This document shows positions 12,701 to 26,579 of a stretch of DNA of 64,000 nucleotides, in pieces; within the stretch, counting starts at the first letter, position 1; each line of letters starts with the position of its first letter. A model generated the notes under the pieces. It had not been told where the DNA came from. It ran no database searches and saw only the letters and a list, made by a program, of their open reading frames with translations. This DNA is from Echinometra lucunter (lineage: Eukaryota > Echinodermata > Echinoidea > Camarodonta > Echinometridae): NCBI GenBank assembly GCA_029962745.1, contig CM057156.1, forward strand, positions 32,990,027-33,054,026, read 5' to 3'. A program made the position numbers and the translations under genes.

Positions 12701-12975
12701 GGAATGTCTTCTTAAACACTGAAAGTAATCAAAAGTACAGAAATTACCTTTCAATAAATGCAGTTTTTCAAAATTTGAAAATACTCATGTGGAATTAAAC
12801 CATGGCTTGCTTTCAAAATATAGCTCTAAATAGTTGATGGAAGTCTCATCCATTTTTCTTTGCAGGCCTTCAAGATTATGAAGCTGCCCTGAAGATAGAA
12901 CCCAACAATGAACAGCTGAGGCAAGATGCAGAGAGGATCAGACATGTCATTCAAGGCACCACCACTGCAAGCTAG
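6087..12975 (+). CDS. DNAAF4: Dynein axonemal assembly factor 4 (DYX1C1), ten coding exons
   Basis: A cytoplasmic HSP90 co-chaperone-like factor that preassembles ciliary dynein arms (family knowledge). Exons: 6087-6209, 7224-7374, 8148-8281, 8623-8752, 9427-9614, 10484-10584, 11004-11084, 11952-12024, 12371-12476 and 12866-12975. All are GT-AG with continuous phase, giving 398 residues against about 420 in human. An N-terminal CS (p23-like) domain covers about 1-90 ([32 protein letters not shown]). A Lys/Glu/Arg-rich coiled coil runs from about 92 to 178, followed by an acidic Asp/Glu stretch and the family signature [13 protein letters not shown]. The TPR region spans about 265-395 ([44 protein letters not shown]). 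The ATG at 6087 opens directly into the conserved N-terminus. Introns carry several foldback elements. Confidence 0.96.
6468..6550 (-). mobile_element. (ATT)n-tailed retroposon 3' end in DNAAF4 intron 1
   Basis: A short (ATT)n run precedes GTGCCTGGGAGGGGAAAAGT and GAATTGAATCACTGTAACA, matching the 4731 and 32487 copies. Confidence 0.5.
6553..6748. mobile_element. Foldback element in DNAAF4 intron 1
   Basis: GGCCAGTATTCTGAAAATC at the left pairs with GATTTTCAGAATACTGGCC at the right. The inverted arms extend to about 30 bp, through GTGTTATCTTT, with one mismatch. No coding content. Confidence 0.75.
9683..9772. repeat. Poly-T / poly-G / (TTTTG)n tract in DNAAF4 intron 5
   Basis: About 43 T, then 14 G, then seven TTTTG-like units. 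Starts 68 bp after exon 5. Confidence 0.9.
10214..10360. mobile_element. Foldback element in DNAAF4 intron 5
   Basis: GTTTCATAAAACTTGTTATC at 10221 pairs with GATAACAAGTTTTATGAAA near 10334-10352. The arms are about 27 bp with few mismatches. The region begins with GGGCCCC. Confidence 0.75.
10599..10764. mobile_element. Foldback element in DNAAF4 intron 6, just after the exon 6 donor
   Basis: Arms of about 58 bp start CAGGGTGCTGTTGCATAAAA and end in the near-perfect complement TTTTATGCAACGGCACCCTG. The element starts 14 bp after the exon boundary at 10584, so a nascent hairpin would lie next to the 5' splice site. Confidence 0.8.
11108..11524. mobile_element. Dispersed repeat in DNAAF4 intron 7, possible MITE
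   Basis: It is bounded by AATCCATTCGTGACAG and its near complement CTGTCACGAATGGGTT. The interior (CCTAATTTGATCA, CAAATTGGCAACAC) recurs in inverse orientation at 18440-18665 and 34378-34600. Confidence 0.65.
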
Positions 12976-13123
12976 GGTAAATAACCTTTGACCCTTGAAA
13001 CAGGATCAAGCAAGATACAGAGAGGATCAGACTTGTCATTCAAGGCACCACCACCACAAGCTAGGGTAACCTTTGACCCTTGATGCAGGGTCAAGCAAGA
13101 TGCAGAGAGGATCAGACATGACA
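12921..13123 (+). repeat. Minisatellite built from the DNAAF4 stop-codon segment
   Basis: The last 17 sense codons, the stop codon and flanking UTR (starting GCAAGATGCAGAGAGGATCA at 12921) are repeated at 13010 and, truncated, at 13095. Unit lengths are 89 and 85 bp. Only the first copy is joined in frame to upstream exons. Confidence 0.88.
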
Positions 13124-13161
13124 TTTTGTCTTGTTTTGTTTGGGTTTTTTTTTGGCCATAT

Positions 13162-13401
13162 CTCTTGATCTGTTTGACATGTTTAAAATGACTTTAAACT
13201 TGGCATATGTATGCATACTAGAGTGGCAATGATATGGTTAAATTTAGGCGCCATGAGGTCAAAGGTCACAGAGGTCATAATATACATGAAAGTAGCTATA
13301 ACTCTTGAACTGTTTGACATGTTAACTTCAAACTTGGCAGTTGTATGCATACTAGAGTGACAATGATCTGATTAGATTTGGGGGTCATGACATCAAAGGT
13401 C
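13162..13401. repeat. Two tandem 140-bp units with AGGTCA-type motifs, DNAAF4 3' flank
   Basis: CTCTTGATCTGTTTGACATG (13162) and CTCTTGAACTGTTTGACATG (13302) start similar units sharing TATGCATACTAGAGTG. Direct hexamers AGGTCA/AAGGTCA lie near 13256-13277. Confidence 0.75.
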
Positions 13402-13431
13402 TGTTTCTGTTGGCATTAACCAACTACATCT

Positions 13432-13437
13432 AATAAA
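13432..13437 (+). terminator. Candidate polyadenylation signal for DNAAF4
   Basis: First clear AATAAA on the plus strand after the stop codon at 12975. It would give a 3'UTR of about 0.48 kb. Other signals further on cannot be excluded. Confidence 0.35.
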
Positions 13438-16400
13438 ATGCAGACTAAACTAGCGTTATTGAGAAAAATATTTCCCTGTCTTTTAATGTTCCATAACGTA
13501 TATTAAGACTTATTTATTATATCATCTTCAAACCTTTGAATTAAGGCTGCCCTTTTATATAAGTTTTTAAAATTTATTTTATGAAATACTGCAGGCAGTA
13601 TCGATCTTTTGTCTTTCTTTTTGTGGGTTGGCTCATTTTAAAATGATTTGATTCAAATCATGTTGGTTTGGCTAGGGTGAAATGTATTATTTTTTTTTTT
13701 CAGATTATGTAGTTTCATCTATATATTTCTTCTGCTAAAATGGGTGCAGTGGTGTTTTTAAGACCTATGGCAGTTTCAGTATATGTTTTTTTGATTTGCT
13801 TTCTAGGAAAAATTATGTTCTAATTGTGTGAAAGGATTTAGTGTCTGCACATAAGTGATGCACTCAACTTTTTTTATTTAGTGGTATACTGTTTGTACCT
13901 TAAAGGTAGGTGTCAAGATTTTTTTTTTTTTTTTTTCTTTGAAGTCTTCCTCTTGGAGAAATTGAAATATTGCTTTTTGTTATCATGTTATGTGTATACA
14001 ATATCTTTTTTTTTTTTTTTGTATTTAAATCATAGTTGTTACCATTCTTGCAGTCTCAGAAAAATTGATGTTAGTCAGTTGAAATGAGGAGAGAAATACA
14101 TCTGACAGGTCACAGGTAACATGAATAGGAGAGGCTTGCATTGTATAGCAGTAGGATATTTATTTGAAGAATTTCTTTGTGCTCACTGTGTTTTCTTATT
14201 ATACAGAACACACAAAATGTTTCTAAGTATTATATATGTGTACATTGTTCAAATTATTTATCTTATAGAACTGAATGTTTGTATATTATTGTTGGACAAA
14301 AGTTGATAAGAGTGTCAAGGAAAAACAGAGTTGATAGTAAGTATGAATTTGATACCTCATTATCTGAGCCATCCATCTTTCTTTGTTGAATATTAAGATT
14401 GTATTCAGCTGATCCAAAGGTAATGTTATGCATTTACGTCTAGTCTCCGAATTCCAAACGTCTCTTTCAGATAAAGAGTGTTTCTTCAGAGGAAGGTTTG
14501 AGGTAACAAGTGATAGATGGAGGGAGATGTATACCACTCAAGTAGGATTTTAAACCCTCTTATATGTATGTTTTTTTTCCTCCTCTATTTGTCTTTTCTT
14601 TGTGTTTTTTTTTTCTTTTCATTTTTCTCATCCTCAATATGTTCTTGATGCTCTTTCCAATTCCTTGTCCTTTCTCTCTCTCTCTCTGTTTACTCTTATT
14701 ATGTCCTCATATCTTCTTTATGACCCCCTAAGTAATTGAAATATTTTGACCTCATACTGCACCAAGAGATAATGAACTAAATAGACTTTATTTTCACATC
14801 ATATCAATTTGCAAGTGCATACATTGATCAATAACTAAGCATGTACATACAAAGCCGGCATGATTAAACTGCTAACATATACATAAAGTTATCCTCAATT
14901 ATCAATCAATCACCTGCTTTTGTTATGCTCTGTTGTACTAAGGCAGATAGTTTCCAAATTACATGTAGCTTAGCGAAATGTGGCACGAAAAGGCTCATAA
15001 AGAATGCAAAATGCATACTGTTTTCTGTATCATTTGCATTCCAGATGCATCTTTTAGTGCAAGGTGATTGTCAGAAAAGGTGTTATTATGAAACAGGGTA
15101 CAGATTTAAGCAGATAAGAAAAAAGAAAAATTAGATTAGCATGATAGGAATAGTATAGCATGTACTACCTTGTGAAAGAAAAAGTGATGCAATCTCAATA
15201 ATTTTGTCTTCCTTTCCTTGCTATAACATATACTATTGTTAATTATTACTCTTAAAAAAGATTGATATAAAGAGATTTAATGTAAAATGTGTCCATCAAT
15301 CTGAACTGTTTTCCCCTGTTCATCACAGATGAATTAGTGATAGAAGTGTGATAAGAGTTTGACTTTTATAAGGTTTGCAATTTTGTTTTATGTCCATCAT
15401 AACATATGTAAAATGAGTTCAGTCTTCCCCTATGAAGACACACACCAAAAAGGTTATAAATCATGATAATTGACATTATTTGTATTTTTGTGATGCATTA
15501 GATATTAATCTGTGCATTGTTCAAGCACTGGCTTTTAGTCATGTACTAGCTGTAACTTTTTCTTTCCTAAGCTGGAAGACCTACCTCTGCACAAGCTCTA
15601 TGGACACTGAAACTAAGCATCAATTTACATCTGTACGATCTGAAAAATCAATTTAAGTGCTTCTGTTTATTTTCACGAAGAAGTGCTTAAAGAGTTTTTG
15701 CTTGCTGCTGCAAAAGAGTAAGTTACATAAAAGTGCTTTGAATAACATTTACATTTTTTTTTTTTAATTTAAAACAATTAAAATAATGAGAGCCGTGTGG
15801 GTTTATTTTTGCTTCTGGCTGTCATACATTGTACATCATGCCTTAGAAGTTTACCAAAAAATATACTACAAGTATTGCAAAATTATTCAGGGCCAGAAAA
15901 GTTCATATTTCTTTCTGAATTAGCAAATGTTAATGGCTCATTGTCTTAGAGCATTTATCTAGTTGTAATATTGTACGCTCAAAACATGTCAGTAGGTTGT
16001 CACTGTGCAGGATTTCAAGTGATAGGTTCCCATGTTGCCTTGCTATGTGCTTTAAAATTTCCTAATCTGCCTAGTGGAACAATTCCACATCCATTCCATT
16101 TCCAAAATTTTATGATTCATTGAAGGCAACAAAAGGAAATTGATTGTTTTAAATTTAAACTTCATACTTTAAACTTCATAGTTATTTAATGCATCAGACC
16201 AGTAGGTGGTATTGCATGCCAGCATCTAAAACCAATTTTTACTTAACACACTATGCAAGCAGACAAGAGCAAAGCCAAGTACTGTTTAAAACCTATATAT
16301 ATCAAGCACACAATATTGCACAAAAGTATTGTATCATTATTTACAAACACCCATTTAGATAATTCATTCTATGTACAAATTTAATTTTTATCCCAAAGCT

Positions 16401-17339
16401 GGTAGAAATATCATCATACAATAGTAATTCAGATTGGAAATTGAACTTTATAGGTGAGAAAATTGTAGTCAGATGGGAAAAGAATTGAGTCAGTCACCTA
16501 TGGCTCCAGATACTTTTTTTGTATTTTTGTTTCGGAAAGCAAAAAATCTTATGATAATCATTGTCGTTTTTGCTTTGACTTTTAGTCTTAAAAACCTGGT
16601 TATAAGTTGATCACTTTCCAAAGAGCATGGCTAGTGAATTCTCTTGGACATGATAATAGTTGAGCAGTTTGATGACTGAACAGAAAACATTTACCTGATC
16701 AAGACAAGTCTTAGTTGGTATTATTGCAATGGCAAGAAGGCATGCCTAATGTGAATTTTACATTTCTTAACTACAAGATACTAATTTATGAATTGCTTCA
16801 TGAACAAAGTTGTAATTTTTTAATTCAAATAACATTTTTACACTTACATTTTTGTTACTCATTGTATTTTTGCACAAGAGAGAGAATTTTTCAAAATCAG
16901 AATCTTTAAAAAAAGATAATTCACAATTCAGATGGAAAAAATCTTTTCTATTAGAATTGTGAATCAAATAAATTGAAATTGATACATGAAAACATCAAAT
17001 CAACCATGACATGTCATGATTTGTAGATACTTCATCCAAAAATCAAATATCCATCAGTCTCTTAAATCTCTCAAAGTGTTTAACAACAAAACTTGTACGT
17101 GTGCTGCTAAATTTAGAAATCAAATAATAAAGATGTGCACATAATTGACAATTCAGTGTTAAATTTTCAAAAATTCTCTTTTAAAAATTAAATGTGCAGA
17201 AAATAAAGAAGATGTAAACTCAATCTTCCTTCTATAGAATAATACAAATCTCATAGATGAGGAATGTATGCATAAATTACCAACAATTGCTTTCATTTGT
17301 GTTGAACATATGGTCAAACGTAAAATTACCAAGACATTT
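13438..17339. other. Intergenic or long 3'UTR region, no gene seen
   Basis: AT-rich sequence with poly-T tracts (for example 13919-13936) and a (TC) run near 14675. Only short unconserved frames on both strands. Convergent ends of DNAAF4 and PHM copy A. Confidence 0.6.
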
Positions 17340-17340
17340 G

Positions 17341-17346
17341 TTTATT
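17341..17346 (-). terminator. Candidate polyadenylation signal of PHM copy A
   Basis: Minus-strand AATAAA 27 nt past the stop codon, at the very edge of the duplicated block. In copy B the same position reads AGTAAA (33371-33376), next to a (GAAA)n tract. Confidence 0.35.
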
Positions 17347-17372
17347 GGTTGGACTGAGCATAGTAGATCAAT

Positions 17373-20300
17373 TCACATGCTATTTGCTGGTGCATCGCTG
17401 GTTAGGGTGCTAGCTTCTTTGGTGGGAATATTGGGTAGATCATCAGCCCATTTGTACTTCCCATCCATGTAGCAGCTATCCATCGTTGGTAGCTGACCCT
17501 GGTCTGTGTAGTACATGATGTAGAAATTGCACATCTCATCATCCCCAGTGGAGCTGTGAGATAGATGAAAAAATTTTATTGTGTGAACTGGGCTACTCTT
17601 TTTGATAGAATATTGTATGACATAGAAGTTGCCTATTTTTTGGTAACATCCCCAGTTGAAACTGTGTAATAGGTGAAAAGATATTAATGTGAACTGGGCC
17701 CTGTAACAGAAAATACAATCAGTCTTTCAATTGATTTGAATTGTAAGTCTATGGCACAGCATGTTCTAAAGAATTATGGTGAGATTGATTGTATCTCTTT
17801 ATGTTACAGGCTCCAGGACTTATCTTTTAGAATATGTATGTATAATCTTTTAGAATACATATATGTGTAATCTTTTAGAATATATATATGTATGATGTAG
17901 AAGTTGGCCATGTTTTCATAGCCTAATTTTATTTCGATGATATATGATATTGTAATGACTCTGTATGTTTAAGAAAAATAGGTAAATATGGACAGGGTTA
18001 CTAGTTATTACATATCATCATTTACCCATTCATGCAGAGAATCCATATTGTGATTTGGGCCTGATAAGTTCTAGTGCAGAGCTAAAAAAAGCATATCAAA
18101 TACTTGAACAGAAAAAGAAAAAAAATCTAGACATGCTATCCCAATTTTAGTTTGTCACTATTTGTTATTTGATAATGAAATTTTTTTATGCCACTAAATA
18201 AGCACTATAATAATAATAATAATAATATGTAACATTTATATTGCGCTTAATACAATGTTTCTAAGCGCATGAGAAAAAGAGAGCAAAAGAGAAAAAAGTG
18301 GAAGAACACATATAAAATACATTAACTAAGAAGAGGATTGCCTAACAAGATGAGTCTTAAGAAGTGTTTTGAATGAGTCTATAGTGGAGGCCTCACGAAT
18401 GTAGATGGGAAGATTGTTCCAGAGTTTTGGGGCATGGGAAGAAAAGAAAATGCCATATAAATCCTTAAATTGGCAGCATGATGGAAAGTTCATTGTTTCC
18501 GTGCAAACTTGTAACCTTCTGACTTTTAACATATTTTCTGTCAATTCATATTCATTTCAGTTAACATTTTGTAAGAAAACTAACAGTATAAGAAAAAATA
18601 CCAGTGTTGCCAATTTGAAGGGGAAAATTTGATCAAATTAGGCTTCAAATAATTCCTGTTAGGAATTTTAGCATTTGTGCAGAAGGCCTAGGAGAAAATT
18701 GAATGTGGCTTAAATATGTACCATACTATGTACTTGCATTTATTACTGCATACCTACAAGATGTCGCTAAAGTGTAGCATTTACTTTACTTACCCAATAT
18801 ATGTAGTCTCTTCCCTGTCACTTGCAAATGTGCATCGCATTGCCTTTTGGAGAAAATAAAAAATATTCAATAAAAGCAGTAATAATCTTGTGTGGCTTTA
18901 TGCAAATATAAGAATGAATGATATGCCAGCTGTAATTATGCAATACTTTATTGTCTTTGTTTTTATGCTGGTATTCACTTTTCAATGGAAAAAGTGATTG
19001 GATTTATTATTTGTTCTTTGTGTGCATGTATTACGTATTGTCCTGATAGTGCATTCCATTATATCATTGACAAAACTCATTTGTATGATGTGTGTGTATT
19101 TATTTGTATGTTTTTTATTCCGTCAAATATTTTTCTTTTCTGATTGAAAATAATAAAATTTGCATTTAAGTGTTATCAATTTGTACTTTGTCGTTTTTTC
19201 TTGTTGTTGTTGTTGAATGTTGTATGAATACATTCAATTATGACTTTTACATGTTATTGATAGATGTCAAAAAAAGGAGAGAGAGGGAGAGAGGAAAAAA
19301 ATCCAAAGCGTATCATTACAATTAAAGCTATAGTATTAAAAGTGTGAATGCGTAGTTTTAAATCTGCTTTTTATGGAAGACGATGTACAGTTTAATTCAG
19401 TTTAGTGCTTCTGATCCTTAGTTTCATATAAGGCCAAGAAAGGTATATGTAGTTTACATTTCAAAACAAAGATATCCAGCTACATATTTCACATAGTTTC
19501 AAATGAAAACTCTTAATGATTTGATAAGTATACTACTTTATAGTTTGTTCTACTATTTGTTTATTGCACGTTCTTTGATCAACAATACTCAAATCAAACA
19601 CATGAAATATAAGAACACAAGTGAAACATATCTATAACATATTTTCTGCCACAGTATAATTACTAAGTGTCATTAGCTATTACTACGTAGATCTTAGGAA
19701 TACAAAATCTATATAAAATGGGTTAATCAATTAACATATTAGAAATCTTACCAGAGTGTCGCCTGGCTGTATCTCAACATCCTTGGTGATAGGGTTGAAC
19801 ATCTAGAGAGGATAAATGTGATTCGAATATGTAATTATATGTTAATCATCTCTATATCAAACAAAATGGCAGTGGAATAGATGTTAAATTTTTAAGTGTT
19901 GCACAGTTTTTAATGTTAAGAAATTTGAATTTATTATATAACGATTAATGATCATGTCTGGTTAGTATTGGATCTTTGATGGTTGTTGTGGAATCTGAGT
20001 ACAGATAGCACCTGTTTGTAAAGGTGTCTACTGTTTTTCTTGCTTCTTTTACGTTATTTCCATTTTTGCCATTGCTTTCTACCTAAGTGGAAAAAAAAAA
20101 AGTTCAGAAGGCTAGCGTAATATTTCATCAGGAGGCTTAAACTTGTTGGTCATATGAATACATTAACTCAATTCTGAATTGAATTTTCTGGTTACTTGTT
20201 AATTTTTAGTTAATTTCGATGGTATGAATGGCTTGTAGTTTAATGGGTATATTGATAGTGAATCATTTACCTGAGGCAATTGTGGGCTTCGTTTGCCAAT

Positions 20301-20538
20301 CTCGGTCCAGAACTCGTCCCGGATGCGATAACCCGACACCACTTGCCCTGTTTGGGATTAATTACAATTAATCAATAATGGTGCTCATAGTGGTCGTCAT
20401 GACAATTGGTAGTGAAACAATTAAAAGAAGGAAATCAGATTATGTTCTTATGTTCTAAAAGAATGGTTATTGTGAGGAGAAAGAGAAGGAGAAGAATGTT
20501 GATGGTGATGACCTTGAAGTCGACGATATTGACGAGAG

Positions 20539-20583
<45 letters not shown>

Positions 20584-21121
20584 CGACGTTTTGAACTATG
20601 CAAGGTATACCTCAAAATCTTTTCACGAAAAGTTAAACCTACTGAATAGGATAATATTAATGGAGATAGATGTACATGAATAAATGGAAAGTTATAGGTC
20701 TACGCAAAGTTTCTCTCACTCTCACTCTCGCTCGCTCTTAGAAATCTTACCTAGTTTGTGTGTATGAACTCTGTAGGCAAACGGGTGAATATTTGGTCCA
20801 TCATACTCGCAGGCCGCTTCAAGATGAATGTCTGAGATAAATATAATAGAAAGTACCAGGGGCGTCAATCTATTTTTTTTTCTTTGGGGTGACACTCTAA
20901 GAAAAAAAAAGTGGTTCCAAGTTTTTAGAACTTGAAATTATATGGAAAAGACATACACATAAAATTTAGGGGGACACACACACCAAAAATTTATTGACAC
21001 GCAAAAAAAAGGCGTCCTCGGTTTGAAAGTTTTTTTTTGATACATAAAACAAGGGGGAGACATACACCAAAATTGGGGGATGTCCCCCACCTATATATGT
21101 TTGGAGGGGCATGACCCCGTC

Positions 21122-21162
<41 letters not shown>

Positions 21163-22471
21163 ATTGCCACATTCATCACATTAAAATAATTCAGAATTTT
21201 GTAAATAATTTGATCAGATGCAGAAACCCCCAATGACGATGTGGTTTCATGTTAATTGTATTGAATATACCTTTTGATTTGCCGGGTATCTCTCCAGCCG
21301 TTCCCATGAAGTACACACCAGCTTTCAGCGGTTGCCTGCAAAATCATAAAATCGTCTTGATATTCATGAATATTATACATGAAAATATTAACTGGTTAGC
21401 CAAATGAATGAAGCGGTTAACACATTACAGGAAGAATATAAATACAATGTAATCATCAACCATTAATCCCTTTACCACTCTGTTACCATGGTAACAAGTG
21501 GTGCCCGTGGGCGGTATACCTGTTCGCTCACTCCATAATGTACCTTTCGCCGAAATTTCCGATGAAAGGATATTAAAGTGGTTAAATTAGGATTTTGTAA
21601 ATGTGCTCTAAAAGTAGAATAGTCAATATTCAGAACAGTACATCCATCCCAAGCATGAAAATGCCCAGCCAGAAAAAAAAAATGGCAGCGTATAAAAACA
21701 GAATCTTCTCACAATTAAAACACAGCCTGAGAGTGTGGTTTTTATCAAAAGTCATAGAGGCCAATATTAGTTTAAAAATATGCAATCAAATATAATTATC
21801 TCCTCCTAGAAGAAACACCTTTATATCTTTCTCACAAATTATACATTTATTTTATTTCACTATCACCTAGGTCAATTCAGAAAGTCTACTCACGGTGTCA
21901 ATGTCCACGTTAGTGCGATGCCTGAATCGTCTGTAGATCCATCTGTAGAATAAAAGAAATAAACAAGTGGCATTAAAACATCAATACAGGTACAATGTAT
22001 TAATCTATATCTTTATTACTGAAAATAATGCAGTATCTTATTCCACTTCCGTTGCCCTTGTCTGTATATATATATTAGAACTTTATAGATGGTATGTGGT
22101 GATTTATATATCCATTATTAGCCTGAATTCAAATGACACTTAATTCGTTTTACATTATCTTTGGAGGTAGACACGTATGATTATATTGGGGGAGGGGATC
22201 ATATGGGTTTACTTGTTTGATTGCGTATGAAGTGATAACCTGTTCAAACTACATACGTATAAATGCTGATTTCTATCTCTCATTCCTACCTTGGAACTTG
22301 TCGACGTTAGCATAGTGGACCTGGAGAACAAGATAGTCGATACCAGTATCTCCACCGACCTCAAAACCGATGTCTGAAATCAAACATTAATCCAAATAGT
22401 TTCGTTTTATTCAGTCCATTTCACTCACATTCATTCATTCAATTCCATTTATCATGTTTGATTCTCTCTCT

Positions 22472-22522
<51 letters not shown>

Positions 22523-23368
22523 CCATTAGCATGCAACGACTCTAGCCTCCTTATCTATACTACATGTACACTTCTAAACTATCTCAGAATCGGCGATCCC
22601 ATAATCAGTGTTTCTGCGCCTAATAGCTTTCTTTCCATCTAAAATACAAATCTATGACAAACATTAACCCCCAAATGTTTTTACATATTATATCGAAACT
22701 TTTCCTATCTCTAATTATAATATCAAACTTCAATTGCTTTGTAAGGTGCTTTTACAGCAACACTTCACGTTTTGAAAGCTAAATATTTGTATCTACGTCA
22801 GCAAACATTGATTAGTATTGATCATTGTAATATCAAAGCGTCTGATAACATACCCTTTGGTAGTTCGAGGGGAGGAGCGTCCATGGCCCATGCGTAGAGT
22901 ATTTTGGATCCATCAGAGCAAGGTGGAGCAGTATTCTCCTTCTCATCTCCCACCATATCCATCTCACCACAGTCCCTATACGGACGAAAAGATAGCTTAC
23001 AGATGAGGAAAGGGTTATCATAATACCCTTTGACAGGTCCGGTGGAAAGGGGGGGGGGGCACCAATGGCGCGTGGAGGTACCAAGCGTAAAGAATTTTGG
23101 AAACCGAGCATAATTATTATGGGGCATTATTTTGCTTTGTACATCACCTATTCAGGCACTTTCCCTGACCTATCCATCTCACCACATTCTTTTTAAGGAA
23201 TAAAAAATAGCTTATGGATTAGGGAAGGGTTATCATGTACCCTTTGATAGCTCCGGTGGAATGGGGGGGGGGGGGGGGGCACCAAACGTTAAGGATTTTG
23301 GAACCGAGCAGTCATCTTTTTCACATCTCCCACCGTACCCTTCTTCTAACCACAGTCCCTGCTAACTG

Positions 23369-23399
<31 letters not shown>

Positions 23400-23495
23400 A
23401 TTGATGAGGATTATAATTATAGCATAAATGTTGTTATTATCATTGTTATCATTATCATTATCATTATCATTATCACTATTATCATTATCATATCA

Positions 23496-23566
<71 letters not shown>

Positions 23567-24967
23567 TGTAGTATTATCATGATGGTCTGATATCTGAAGA
23601 GAAAAAATGCACTAGACTCTTGTATAAAAGTTCTCATCTGTTATTATAAACTTTCCATTTCTTCATTTTTTTATCAATATCATTCAGTCAAAAAGCAAGA
23701 TCAGTGTGCCACCCCTCTTCACATACGATTTCCGTCTATAATGATGAATGATGTTCCTTATATAATTTAGAACTGGCCTTAAATAAGAAAAAAATGTGCG
23801 GTAAGATTCGAGGGCCGATCGCAGATAGAAATATGCGTGAGTATTCTCACGTACGAGTAATGAATGATTATTGTCAGAATGCAATCCCATTCATCACATT
23901 GTAAATCAACCGTGAGGAGAGTGGAGAATAGAAGAGGTATTAAGTCTGTGATGGATGAGCGCATTAAAACGACTTCGAGGAGATACAAAAAATATACTTG
24001 GATCAAGGGATAAAACAGCCACGACCTACCCCCTCCCCCGCCTGCCTCCTCCTCCATATAATTTTTGTTTTACAAACATGACAAAGAGCAGGATAATTTG
24101 AGTAACAAAAAAATGTTATTCAATGGGTCTAACGATCTGCATGTTATACAACTCAAGTACAACTTTCAGTAAAATAATATATTCTACAATACTTTCCTTC
24201 CAATAATCTCATTCACATTATGGAAATATTTTGTATAATGATGTACAAATATATAATGCTATTTGATTACATGTAAAGTGGACGCAGTGAACCGAATATT
24301 CATTATCATACGTCATATAAATTGAACGTTAATGTTTTATTGTTAATGTTGGAATTGATTTGTTTTCGTAATACGAAGTACTCAGTGGTTCAGTAACTGC
24401 ATTATCAAAGTTGGTCATTCTCTTATGATTATGGCATATGGCTCGCTGATATGAATTCATAAAAAGAGTATTTTTTTTCAAATCTTGAAATGATTTTTTA
24501 AAAAACACACAAAAGATGTTGATGGGCTGTTCAATCATTGCGCCATATGATTGTTTCCTTAGCGTTCACTACAAAGCAATACATAATAATGTCATGAAAA
24601 AAAAAGGTTTTGCGCAATTTTTCATTCGACTTCGTATTTTGCAAATATAGCTGTGTTTACACTTCACAGAACAAAATTGGCAATTATTTATTCGTTTCAT
24701 CTGAGTAAATTTCGTAAGACATGTAAGAACAACTATTCTAATTTCGCAAAATCTCCACCTTGCCTAATTGATATTTTCTTTTTTTATTAATTCGTAGGGC
24801 ATGTATACTTGTATTTAAGAGAACTCTTGTTGGGCTATATATATATACAGCGCCAGGAGCGTCCTTGGACGGGCTGAGTGTTATATATGTTTTCCCTATT
24901 ATTATTTTTATTATTATTATTATCATTATTACCAATATTATTAAAATTATTATTATTATTAACATTA

Positions 24968-25022
<55 letters not shown>

Positions 25023-25099
25023 CATTATTATTATCATTATTATTATCATCATCATCATCATCATCATCGTCGTCATCATCGTCATTATCATTATTAGTT

Positions 25100-25165
<66 letters not shown>

Positions 25166-26523
25166 TAAAAAAGCCCCGCTCTTGGGGGATTATCTGCTCA
25201 GTATTTTATGATATGTTTCCATGCACCTTTAGAGTAGTAAGTGAGATCAAGATTTTTTAGGCTAAAATTTTACATTCTTACACTTGACCTTCTTGGGGGC
25301 AGCCGAATAGATCAATTCATGAGGTCAACACATGAAATCGATATTACAGCGCACAAAATCACTGATAATAGCTGGCTAATTGACTCCTATAGCTTGTAGC
25401 GAGCTCTATATAAACTGCTACTCGAGAGCCTTTGAGCAACTCGATGTGCAATTGACCTTTAAAGCGAGTATTTCCAGCGGGGATATGAGATGATCTGAAG
25501 AGGTTTTTTTATGCATGATGCGCGAAATCCGTTCTGCTAGTAAACAAATGATTTATTCATATTCATTTCTGAATGATTATTTCTAGGCATACTAAATGCC
25601 CTAAGGGAATCATATTATTTCACCTATGGAAGTACCATAAATTATCACATATACTGCATATACTAAAATATCTCTTCTCAATTATTTATTTATATCTACT
25701 ACTTTATTGTCGTTCAAATCATCAATATATTAATATTCAATGCAATATATTTTATTTTTCATCCACGTTGGTCGTCTTGACAAACCCATCTGATTATCCT
25801 TTTTTATGGCCGCCCCATTCCAATAATGCTCTATCTTGTAATGTCATATATAGGTTTTATTGTTGTACCTTATCTTGTATTTTGGATTGCGCTATTCTTA
25901 CCATTATTCTATGATAGATGTACTCTGTTTTATATTTCATTGGAATTGATTAATATTGAATTCTGTTGAATTCAATTGAATTCAGTTATATTATTATATC
26001 ATATCATATTATGTTATATAATATCATATTATGTTATATAATATCATATTACTTTATACTATATTGAATTGAACATAATATTGCACAAGGTCTATTGCAG
26101 CAGACAAAAATTTCGATAAATATCGGAAGTAAGATCTTACCATGGTTGTTCTTGATCCATCCCTGGTTCCTTACACCCATACAGGAGAATATGATGGGCT
26201 GTACCCGGGGTCGTCACAGGAGAAAATCCGACTAAACAATTGAAGTGAGGAAGAAAAATAAGGAGAATCAACGTCATAATTATGATCACTCTTTATTTTA
26301 CAGACTACATAAATCATTTAACCCTTCGATGTCGCTGTAGCATAGTGGCGCAAATTTCATTTTAGGCTTCTACAAAATCTATTTTTAATGCCCTGTCTGT
26401 TCTTATACGCCATTTATTATTCAATCAATGTACCACTTTTTATTGAGAATGGAAAACAATGAACTAAAATTGAAACATATTAAACAAAATCACAGATATG
26501 ATTAGTAAGGCCCCATTCCACCC

Positions 26524-26579
<56 letters not shown>

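Noticed and set aside
22438..22520. CRISPR-like regular repeat
   Set aside because: A pure TC microsatellite without spacers, in an animal genome.
23235..23582. Open frame of 115 codons ending in long Ile and Val runs
   Set aside because: It is translation of GAT, ATT/ATC and AGT microsatellites in a PHM intron and is absent from the paralogue.
24738..25168. Overlapping open frames rich in Ile, Met, Leu or Val
   Set aside because: Simple-sequence ATT/AGT tracts on both strands; no codon-like composition.
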